DNA from: CAZWKX01 sp964633975
GTDB lineage: Bacteria > Actinomycetota > Acidimicrobiia > Spongiisociales > UBA11373
Direction: 5' to 3'
Assembly: GCA_964633975.1 (NCBI GenBank)
Contig: CAZWKX010000021.1
Location: 1 to 36,709, forward strand
Length of the DNA: 36,709 nucleotides
Shown here one piece after another: positions 14,967 through 22,067 of the stretch. Both the position numbers and the translations under genes were made by a program. Position 1 is the stretch's first letter; each line of letters starts with the position of its first letter. The notes beneath the pieces are model-generated. The model had not been told where the DNA came from. It saw only the letters and a list, made by a program, of their open reading frames with translations, and made no database searches.

Positions 14967-16058
14967 GTGACACGCGATCTGCCGTCGATTGATGAGTTGC
15001 TTTCTGGAGCCGTCAGCTCCGGGGCATCCGACGTCCATTTGAAGTATGGACGCCCTCCCGTGACTCGTATCGACGGAGTGCTCCACGCCACTCAGCTCCC
15101 CACACTCGAGGAAGAGGACGTCGAGCGCTACCTGGAGGCGCTCATCCCCGACCGTCTCAATGTGGAGTTCAAAGAGCGTGGCGAGGCCGATTTCGCTTAC
15201 GGTCGGGACGATCTCGGCCGGTTCCGGGTCAACGCGTACCGCCAACGCGGTCACATCAGCATCGCCGTCAGGTCGCTGCGCATGCCGGGTGAGACCTTCG
15301 AGAATCTGGGCCTACCCGCGGTGCTGGGCCGTCTCATCTCGGAGCCGCGTGGATTGATCTTGGTGACCGGGCCGACCGGCTCCGGCAAGACTACGACTCT
15401 GGCGGCGATGGTGCACTCCATCAACAAGATGCAGCGGATGAACATCATCACGGTGGAGGACCCCATCGAGGTGCTTCATGATGACAGGCTGTCGATGATT
15501 AGCCAGCGCGAGGTGGGGTCCGACACGGCCGGCTTCGGGGAGGCGCTGCGCCGAGTTTTGCGGCAGGATCCCGATGTCATCCTCATCGGGGAGATGCGCG
15601 ACATGGAGACGATCGACGCGGCTCTCAAGGCGGCCGAGACGGGCCATCTCGTGCTGTCCACCCTTCACACGCTGGACGCCGCCGAAACCATCAACCGCAT
15701 CCTCGACTTCTTTCCCTCCGAGCTGCAGCGGCAGGTTCGGCTGCTGCTGTCGGGGTCGCTCAGGGGGATCATCAGCCAGAGACTGATCGCCAGGGCCAAC
15801 GGGTCGGGGCGGGTGCCTGCGGTGGAGGTCTTTATCAACACAGAGCGGGCGGCGGAGAGGATCGCCGATCCGGCTCTGACCCATGAGATCCCCGATGTGA
15901 TCGCCGAGGGGGGCTACTACGGCATGCAGACCTTCGATCAGGCGGTGCTGGCGCTGTTCGAGGACGGGACGATCACGTTCTCGGAGGCTATGAGGAGCGC
16001 GACCAAGCCGGCCGACCTCAAGCTGCGGGCTCAACAGCTGGGCCTCGTTCCCACCTAG
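14967..16058 (+). CDS. PilT-like type IV pilus ATPase
   Basis: The 363-residue protein is a secretion ATPase of the PilT branch. From the GTG at 14967: N-terminal domain with ASDVHLKYGRPP, Walker A GPTGSGKTTT at 135-144, the Asp box TVEDPIE, Walker B ILIGEMRD and the His box LSTLHTLDAAE. The end (THEIPDVIAEGGYYGMQTFDQA) matches PilT rather than PilB, although the AIRNLIRE motif is replaced by AAERIAD. PilT retracts type IV pili. No pilin, PilB or PilC gene is in the window. A TTG at 14937 would add ten residues. It begins 43 bases after the deacetylase gene. Confidence 0.9.
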   Translation: MTRDLPSIDELLSGAVSSGASDVHLKYGRPPVTRIDGVLHATQLPTLEEEDVERYLEALIPDRLNVEFKERGEADFAYGRDDLGRFRVNAYRQRGHISIAVRSLRMPGETFENLGLPAVLGRLISEPRGLILVTGPTGSGKTTTLAAMVHSINKMQRMNIITVEDPIEVLHDDRLSMISQREVGSDTAGFGEALRRVLRQDPDVILIGEMRDMETIDAALKAAETGHLVLSTLHTLDAAETINRILDFFPSELQRQVRLLLSGSLRGIISQRLIARANGSGRVPAVEVFINTERAAERIADPALTHEIPDVIAEGGYYGMQTFDQAVLALFEDGTITFSEAMRSATKPADLKLRAQQLGLVPT

Positions 16059-16076
16059 ATCGAGGCTTCGCTCTCC

Positions 16077-16088
16077 TACGATGGCGGC
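16077..16088 (+). promoter_or_regulatory. Candidate leaderless -10 element before the CCA-adding enzyme
   Basis: TACGAT (16077-16082) ends six bases before the ATG at 16089, so transcription would start at the initiator codon. The next bases GGCGGC resemble those after the rsmG element at 5854. No clear -35 and no ribosome binding site are seen. Confidence 0.4.
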
Positions 16089-17507
16089 ATGATCCCTGCG
16101 CGTTTGAAGCCTTTACTGCGTCGTGACGGTGTACCGATGCGGCTGGCGGAGCGTTTCGCCGGCGCCGACCGGGAGCTTTTTCTCGTCGGGGGGAGCGTGC
16201 GCGACGCTCTCTTGGGGAGGGAGCGGGGTGTCGCGGAGTACGACTTCGCCACCGATGCCCGCCCGGGTCAGGTCCGGGAGATCGTTGCCGGGTTTGGCCA
16301 GGTCTATCCGCTGGGCGAGGCCTTTGGGACCATCGGAGTCGCAGTGGCCGGGGTCGTCGTGGAGATCACGACGTTCCGTAGTGATGTCTACCGGGAAGGG
16401 AGCCGCAAGCCTCAGGTCGAGTTCTCCGACGACATCGAGAGCGATCTGTGCCGTCGCGACTTCACCGTGAACGCCACCGCGCTGCGTCTGCTGCCGGAGC
16501 CCGAGATCCTGGACCCCCACGGTGGTCTCGTCGACCTTGGCGCCGGCGTGCTGCGTACGCCCCTCGATCCGGCAGTCTCTTTCGGAGAGGACCCGCTCCG
16601 CATGTTGCGGCTGTTTCGGTTCATGTCGACGCTTGGGTTCAGGGCCGATCCGAAGGCTGTGGATGCGGTGACCTCTATGGGTGATCGGCTGTCGATCGTC
16701 AGCGCCGAACGCATTCGAGATGAGTTCGACAAACTGATCGTGGGCGCCAACGTGGAGGTGGCGCTGCGAGGACTGGTCGACAGTCGGCTGGTCGACCGGT
16801 TCATTCCCGAGATGTCGGCCCTGGCGGAGTCGCACGACCCTCTACACCGGCACAAGGACGTCCTCAGCCACACCATGGCGGTTGTGGCCCGGTGCCCGGA
16901 AGATCGAATCGTGCGTCTTGCCGCCTTGTTCCACGACGTGGGCAAGCCGGACACCCGCGCTTTTGGGTCCGGGGGGGTGAGCTTCCACCATCACGAAGTC
17001 GTGGGTGCACGTATGACCCGTGCCCGTATGCGAGCGCTCCGCTACTCGAAAGACGACATCGAACGGGTGTCGCAGCTCGTGTACCTGCACATGCGCCCTC
17101 ACACGTTCAAGATGGGTTGGACCGATCGGGCGGTGCGCCGTTACGTGCGCGATGCCGGAGAGATGCTCGACCGGCTCAACATGCTGGTGCGGGCCGACGT
17201 CACCACCCGCAGCTCCAAGCGGGAGCGGGCCATCATGCGCCGGATCGACGAGCTCGAAGAGCGTATCGCCGATCTTCGAGAGCGGGAGGAGCTCGACCGC
17301 CTTCGTGCCCCCATCGATGGGCACGCCGTGATGAGATACCTCGGCATCGAGCCCGGACCCTTGGTCGGAGAGGCCATGAAGATGCTTATGGAACACAGGA
17401 TCGACCACGGGCCGTACTCGGAAGAGGAGGCCTACGAGATGCTCGGGTCTTGGGCGCAGGAGAGGGGATTGACGGAATCAGCGAGGACGGAGACGGACGG
17501 CGGATAG
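16089..17507 (+). CDS. CCA tRNA nucleotidyltransferase / PcnA-type enzyme with HD domain
   Basis: The 472-residue enzyme adds or repairs the 3' CCA of tRNA. The nucleotidyltransferase head has FLVGGSVRDALLGR (residues 31-44), the carboxylate motif EYDFATDARP (50-59), then CRRDFTVNA and the RNA-binding core LRMLRLFRFMSTLGF. An HD phosphohydrolase domain follows (HRHKDVLSHTMAVV ... LAALFHDVGKPDTR). The first metal ligand is Glu50 where the family mostly has Asp (DxD). Mycobacterial PcnA (Rv3907c) has this architecture and lies near sigM, so context agrees. It converges on the sulfotransferase gene. Confidence 0.93.
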   Translation: MIPARLKPLLRRDGVPMRLAERFAGADRELFLVGGSVRDALLGRERGVAEYDFATDARPGQVREIVAGFGQVYPLGEAFGTIGVAVAGVVVEITTFRSDVYREGSRKPQVEFSDDIESDLCRRDFTVNATALRLLPEPEILDPHGGLVDLGAGVLRTPLDPAVSFGEDPLRMLRLFRFMSTLGFRADPKAVDAVTSMGDRLSIVSAERIRDEFDKLIVGANVEVALRGLVDSRLVDRFIPEMSALAESHDPLHRHKDVLSHTMAVVARCPEDRIVRLAALFHDVGKPDTRAFGSGGVSFHHHEVVGARMTRARMRALRYSKDDIERVSQLVYLHMRPHTFKMGWTDRAVRRYVRDAGEMLDRLNMLVRADVTTRSSKRERAIMRRIDELEERIADLREREELDRLRAPIDGHAVMRYLGIEPGPLVGEAMKMLMEHRIDHGPYSEEEAYEMLGSWAQERGLTESARTETDGG

Positions 17508-17598
17508 CCGGCCGCCGGGTGGGGGCTCTCGGAGCGGCCACGGCGAGGTGGTGCCCGGGGCGTTGGTGTGAGAGGTGCGCGTCCGGGGGGAGCGGGCC

Positions 17599-18585
17599 TC
17601 AGCGGCGGCGAATGGATGCGAGAACGCCGCTCTGTATTCCGCGGGGAGGGCGGCCGCCTGCCGCAAGCCAGTCGTCCCAGAGGGGTGTCTGCCAGAAGGG
17701 GTAGGGAATCTCGTCTTCGCCGCTGCTTGCGGCGATGGTCTCGGCGCAGTACCTCCAGAAGGAGGCGTAGCCGGCGAATTGCTCGTCGAGGTGCTCGATG
17801 AGGTCGGCGTACTGACCGGCGAGGTGCCTGGCGGCCCAGAGGGGAAGGGTTTCCGCCGGACCGGCGTGTATGGCGCCCCGCAGGTTCCCGTCGAAGGTGC
17901 CGTCGACGTCGAGGAAGGCGAGGATGCGATTGAGCAGCTCCAAGGGTTCTCGGGCGATGTCTTCGAGGAAGCCGACGAAGATGCGGTCCGGCGGATAGTG
18001 GCGGCCCCAGTTCTCCAGTGTGCGCCGGTAGTCGGTGTTGAGGATCGAATGGGTCAGCGCGAAGGACGACTCGTGATGCCGGCGCAGATCGGCGCCTCCG
18101 GCCCGTGAGGAGCGCATGACCGCGGCCGACCAGGCGCGCTCGATGGGGTTGCGCATGATGAAGATGATCTTGGCGTCGGGGACGATCGCGGCGGCTCTGG
18201 CTATCTGTGCCGGCTCGAGTGTGGCGTAATACGGCGTGAACTCTCCGCTGACCCTGTCACCGGCCTCGCGGAACAAGGACCTGTACCAGCGAGGGGTCGG
18301 TAGTCGGAACAGGTACCGAAGCTGCCAGCGCAGTGAGGCGGGCTGGCGGTGTTGCCTGAGCCGCGGGCTGAGGCCGCGCCGTACATGCCGCCGCCAGCGT
18401 ACGAAGGGCAGGCGTTTACTGAACAGGAGCAGCGGGAGTGTGTAGGGCCGCCAGGAGATCTTCTCGTCGAAGAAGTGGAGTTCCTTCTCCGGGGGGAGCC
18501 AGAGGCCGGCGTGCTGGCCTAGGTGGATGTGGAGCCACGTCGTGCCGGCCTTCTGTGCGCCGATACCGAGGAAGTCGGGCGGCAT
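17599..18585 (-). CDS. Sulfotransferase (PAPS-dependent)
   Basis: The 328-residue protein begins PPDFLGIGAQKAGTTWL, the 5'-phosphosulfate loop of PAPS sulfotransferases, followed by PPEKELHFFD. The 3'-phosphate motif is IMRNPIERAWSAAVM around residues 141-155. It should move a sulfuryl group from PAPS to a hydroxyl or amine of a carbohydrate or lipid; the acceptor is unknown. No PAPS synthesis gene is nearby. It is downstream of the DUF1295 and SDR genes on the same strand, which hints at lipid or glycan modification. Confidence 0.9.
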   Translation of the reverse strand: MPPDFLGIGAQKAGTTWLHIHLGQHAGLWLPPEKELHFFDEKISWRPYTLPLLLFSKRLPFVRWRRHVRRGLSPRLRQHRQPASLRWQLRYLFRLPTPRWYRSLFREAGDRVSGEFTPYYATLEPAQIARAAAIVPDAKIIFIMRNPIERAWSAAVMRSSRAGGADLRRHHESSFALTHSILNTDYRRTLENWGRHYPPDRIFVGFLEDIAREPLELLNRILAFLDVDGTFDGNLRGAIHAGPAETLPLWAARHLAGQYADLIEHLDEQFAGYASFWRYCAETIAASSGEDEIPYPFWQTPLWDDWLAAGGRPPRGIQSGVLASIRRR

Positions 18586-18681
18586 TGTCTCCTCGAAGAG
18601 GGATGCCGGCGGATGATAGCGATGGGCCTGGTTGGGTCGGTCGGCGGCGCGCCGGGCATACGGTGACGGGGGCGGCGTCGG

Positions 18682-19488
18682 TCAGGGCCGTCTTGGTGGC
18701 CAAGGGAAGAAGGCGCTGGTGCGTCGGACGTACTCGTCGTAGCCGGGCCTTCGTGAGGTGATGGTCTTTTCGAGCATGGCCACGCCGCTGACCTTGATGA
18801 GCAGAAGCGACATGACCAGAGGTCCAACAAAGGTCCACCAGGTCCCTGTGCCCTCGAGCGCCGCCAGGTACAGGCCCCACCAAACGAGGAAGTCTCCGAA
18901 GTAGTTGGGGTGGCGGGTATAGCGCCAGAGGCCGCGGTCCATGACCTTGCCCCGGTTGGTGTCGTCGGCTTTGAACCGGGCCAGCTGAAGGTCGCCGACC
19001 GTCTCGAAGAAGAAGCCGGCGGCCCAGGTGATGCAACCGGCCAGCGCCAGGATTCCGATGCCGTCGGGCGTCGAAGCCAGCTGCCCCACTTGCACCGGGA
19101 GTGAGACGATCCACATGAGGACGCCCTGGAGGAGGAAGACCTTGAAGAGGCTGACGATCCAGAAGCGGTCGGGGGAACGCTCGCGCATTGCCGTGTAGCG
19201 GTAGTCCTCGCCCTTGCCCAGGTTGCGCCAGGCGAGGTAGATGCCGAGGCGCAGGCCCCAGATGGTCGTGAGGATCACGAGCAGGAGCCGGCGGCCTTCG
19301 CCGCCCTGGGCCACGTTGGCCAGGGAGGTCCAGGTGAAGACGACCCAGGCGGTCAGGACGAAGCCGGGCCCCCAGAAGATGTCGACGATCGAGGCGTTTT
19401 TCGACGGGAGGCTGACCAGCCAGAGCAGGAACACGGCAGTGAGGATCGTGAGGGCGGCGACGAGGAGAGTGTCCGGAGTGCGGGCCAT
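18682..19488 (-). CDS. DUF1295 membrane protein (steroid 5-alpha-reductase-like)
   Basis: The 268-residue protein has about six or seven membrane segments and the family pattern: an early NASIVDIFWGPGF, then RYTAMRERSP, DRGLWRYTRHPNYFGDF near residue 190, and a C-terminal ITSRRPGYDEYVRRTSAFFPW. These are features of DUF1295, related to NADPH-dependent steroid reductases and isoprenylcysteine methyltransferases. A double-bond reduction or methylation of a lipid is the likely chemistry. The ATG at 19488 avoids overlap with the SDR gene 18 bases upstream; a longer frame from 19602 exists. Confidence 0.88.
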   Translation of the reverse strand: MARTPDTLLVAALTILTAVFLLWLVSLPSKNASIVDIFWGPGFVLTAWVVFTWTSLANVAQGGEGRRLLLVILTTIWGLRLGIYLAWRNLGKGEDYRYTAMRERSPDRFWIVSLFKVFLLQGVLMWIVSLPVQVGQLASTPDGIGILALAGCITWAAGFFFETVGDLQLARFKADDTNRGKVMDRGLWRYTRHPNYFGDFLVWWGLYLAALEGTGTWWTFVGPLVMSLLLIKVSGVAMLEKTITSRRPGYDEYVRRTSAFFPWPPRRP

Positions 19489-19505
19489 CTGTGACACGGG
19501 GCTGC

Positions 19506-20942
19506 TCAGTAGGAGCACGAGTAAGCCCGTTCTTCGGCTGCGGCGGCCATTCGGCAGGCCATGCGGGGGAAGATGTAGCGGTGGAAGGGTGTCATGAGCC
19601 ACCAGTAGAGCCTCCCGGCCAGCCCGCGAGGGCGGAAGGTGGCGGTCTGCACGAGGTTGGACCCGGCGTCAGTCGGTTCGATGTCCCACTGCAGCCAGGC
19701 TTCTCCGGGCAGCTTCATCTCGCCGTGGAGGCGAAGGGTGCTATCGGCGCTGATGTGGTCGACGCGCCAGAAATCGACGGTGTCGCCGGAGCGGAGCTGT
19801 TCGGGGTGGCGGCGCCCTCGGCGGAGCCCGGTGCCGCCGAGCAGCCTGTCGATGAAACCCCGCAACCGCCAGGCCCAGTTGAGGCCGTAGTAGCCGACCT
19901 GCCCACCGATGCGACTCAGGGCCCAGAAGACGTGTTGGGGAGAAGCGTTGGTTGGCATGACCCTGCGGTCGACGTACACCTTCCCTCCGCTCCAGGCGGC
20001 GTCACCCGGCGCCGGGACGGCGGAGAGGTCGGTTTCTCTCGCCGGCCCTTCATCGAGCCCGAGGGCGCGGCGGACGGCGGCTTCGAAGCTGAGGAGATCG
20101 TGGGGAAACAGCTCGGCGCCGTCGCTGTTGCGGACGACCATCTCGTGACGCAGGGTCTCCACGAGTGGCCGGGCCACGCGGGCCGGCAGCGGTGTCACGA
20201 GCCCGACCCAGAGGGACGAGAGGCGCGGGGTGAGCAGGGGGAGCGGAATGACGAGGCGGTGCAAGCCGGTGATGCGAGCGTAGCTCAGCATCATCTCTTG
20301 GTAGGTGAGAACGTCGGGACCGCCGATCTCCACAACGTGGTTGTCCGAAGAAGGGTGCTCGACGGCTGCGACGAGGAAGGCGAGGACGTCGCTGATCGCG
20401 ATGGGTTGGCATCGGGTTCGGACCCAGCGAGGCGTGGTCATGACGGGAAGGACCTCGGTCAAGTGGCGGAGCATCTCGAAGGAGAGTGAGCCGGAACCGA
20501 TGATCATGGCGGCCCTGAGCTCGGTCGTCGGCGTGGGCCCAGTGGCGAGGATGCGACCCACTTCATGCCTGCTTGCCAGGTGAGGGGACAGTTGTGTGGC
20601 TTCCGGGCCCAGTCCTCCCAGGTACACGATCCGGCGGAATCGCGCCACTGCCGCGGCATCGCTGAAGTTGGCGGCACCGGCCCGGTCGCGGTCGGCGAAA
20701 CGGGGGCCGGAGTCCATTTGGTGGACCAGATAGCAGGCGGCGTTGCAGCCTTGAGCAGCGTCGATGAGGCTGGTTCGGTCGAGCACGTCTCCAATGACCG
20801 CCTCCACGCGGGCGCGCCAGGGCTGCTGGTCCAAGGAGGAGTCGTGCCGTGCGAGAGCGCGGACTTCGTGGCCCGCCTTCAGCAGACGGGGTACGAGCCG
20901 GCTCCCTACGTAGCCGGAGGCGCCGGCAACGAGAATGCGCAT
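19506..20942 (-). CDS. NAD(P)-binding SDR protein with DUF2867 domain
   Basis: The 478-residue protein has an N-terminal Rossmann fold (RILVAGASGYVGSRLVPRLL, then YLVHQMDSG and RRIVYLGGLG) of the atypical SDR type, and from about residue 320 a DUF2867 domain (SPQHVFWALSRIGGQVGYYG ... FHRYIFPRMACRMA) that resembles a START-like lipid cavity. Such two-part proteins are common in actinobacteria, with unknown substrate. The typical catalytic YxxxK is not evident, so it may bind rather than reduce. It starts the leftward three-gene group and is divergent from the prenyl synthase gene. Confidence 0.88.
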   Translation of the reverse strand: MRILVAGASGYVGSRLVPRLLKAGHEVRALARHDSSLDQQPWRARVEAVIGDVLDRTSLIDAAQGCNAACYLVHQMDSGPRFADRDRAGAANFSDAAAVARFRRIVYLGGLGPEATQLSPHLASRHEVGRILATGPTPTTELRAAMIIGSGSLSFEMLRHLTEVLPVMTTPRWVRTRCQPIAISDVLAFLVAAVEHPSSDNHVVEIGGPDVLTYQEMMLSYARITGLHRLVIPLPLLTPRLSSLWVGLVTPLPARVARPLVETLRHEMVVRNSDGAELFPHDLLSFEAAVRRALGLDEGPARETDLSAVPAPGDAAWSGGKVYVDRRVMPTNASPQHVFWALSRIGGQVGYYGLNWAWRLRGFIDRLLGGTGLRRGRRHPEQLRSGDTVDFWRVDHISADSTLRLHGEMKLPGEAWLQWDIEPTDAGSNLVQTATFRPRGLAGRLYWWLMTPFHRYIFPRMACRMAAAAEERAYSCSY

Positions 20943-21059
20943 GATCGGCGCAGGCTAGGCCCGGTGCCGGGAATAAGGAGTGGCATCTCGACCGGCCGCG
21001 TCTGCCGTGGTGACGGGAGGCGCAAATGGACGAGACCGCATCGGGGATTCGACGCGGTG

Positions 21060-21089
21060 ATGACCGATTGGGGAGAGCCGGCGTATGAT
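21060..21089 (+). promoter_or_regulatory. Candidate promoter for the prenyl synthase gene
   Basis: TATGAT at 21084-21089 is one base from the -10 consensus. ATGACC at 21060-21065 is a partial -35 with an 18-base spacer. Transcription would start near 21096, leaving a short leader with GGAG before the ATG at 21115. Confidence 0.42.
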
Positions 21090-21114
21090 CGGTCTTCAGC
21101 AATTGGAGATCCCG

Positions 21115-21897
21115 ATGAGCTTCGGCGATGCGCTGCGCCGACCCCTGTACCGCGTCTATGAGGAGCGCCTGCTGCGGGCGCTCGACCCGGCGGGGCTCCC
21201 GCGTCACATCGGGGTGATCCACGACGGGCATCGCCGGTTTGCACGTCAGGCCGGGTTGCCCGATTACGCCTCGTCGTATCGGGCCGGCATGGACAAGTTC
21301 GTGGAGTTCCTCGATTGGTGCCGGCAGGTGGAGGTGCCCGCCGTCACCTGTTGGCTGCTGTCCAAAGAGAACTTGTCGCGGCCGTCGGAGGAGCTCGACC
21401 CGTATTTCGATGTGCTCGCCGATCTCTTCGATCGGCTTCCGGGTGAGCTCGGGGCCACGGACCTGCGGATCGGCGTCATCGGGAGCACGGAGCTGCTGCC
21501 GGCTCGGCTTCGGGGTGCGGCCAATCGAATGGTCGAGGAGTCGGCGGAGGGGCGTCGCCGCCTCACCATCGCCATCGCATACGGGGGGCGGCAGGAGATC
21601 GTCGATGCGGTCAAGGATCTCGTAGGCAAGCTGGTGGCCGACGGCGTAGAGGGCGACGAGATTGCCGGCCACATCGACGCCGACGCTCTTGCGGCTCATC
21701 TCTATACGGCCGATCTGCCCGACCCCGATCTGGTCATTCGCACCAGCGGGGAATCTCGCCTGTCCGGGTTCCTTCTCTGGCAGGCCGCATACGCGGAGTA
21801 CTCCTTCGTCGACGTTTACTGGCCGGCGTTCCGAAGGGTCGACTTCTTGCGCGCCTTGCGCGATTTCACGCAGCGCGAGCGGCGTTTCGGGCGGTAG
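21115..21897 (+). CDS. Cis-prenyl diphosphate synthase, Rv1086-like
   Basis: This 260-residue protein condenses isopentenyl diphosphate in cis configuration. It resembles the mycobacterial short-chain Z-farnesyl diphosphate synthase Rv1086 more than the long-chain Rv2361c: it starts RRPLYRVYEERLL, has LSKENLSRPSEEL, VIRTSGESRLSGFLLWQ and ends LRALRDFTQRERRFGR. The substrate loop reads HDGHRRFAR with catalytic Asp37, while most members have DGN and RWA; His39 and Phe42 are unusual. ATG 21115 is preceded by GGAG. It stands alone on the plus strand before the surface protein. Confidence 0.9.
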   Translation: MSFGDALRRPLYRVYEERLLRALDPAGLPRHIGVIHDGHRRFARQAGLPDYASSYRAGMDKFVEFLDWCRQVEVPAVTCWLLSKENLSRPSEELDPYFDVLADLFDRLPGELGATDLRIGVIGSTELLPARLRGAANRMVEESAEGRRRLTIAIAYGGRQEIVDAVKDLVGKLVADGVEGDEIAGHIDADALAAHLYTADLPDPDLVIRTSGESRLSGFLLWQAAYAEYSFVDVYWPAFRRVDFLRALRDFTQRERRFGR

Positions 21898-21954
21898 CCG
21901 ATCGTTTCCTCGATGTTCTGGTTGGGGATCTCATGACGCTCCTTTTGCGGCGCT

Positions 21955-21982
21955 TTGACTCAAGCGTGCGCGAGCATATGTC
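21955..21982 (+). promoter_or_regulatory. Candidate promoter for the surface protein gene
   Basis: TTGACT at 21955-21960 matches five of six -35 bases, and TATGTC at 21977-21982 is a weak -10 after 16 bases. The 170-base gap before the surface protein gene holds nothing else that I recognise. Confidence 0.28.
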
Positions 21983-22067
21983 GATTCTCTAATGCGGCCA
22001 CGGGTCGGGCGGTCCTCGACTGCATTCCTGTCCGGATGCCGGTGGCACGAGCGTTGTGAGGGTCAGA

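Noticed and set aside
19491..20489. A 332-codon plus-strand frame opposite the SDR/DUF2867 gene
   Set aside because: Gly/Ala/Glu-rich mirror sequence with no motif; the minus-strand protein has a clear Rossmann loop.
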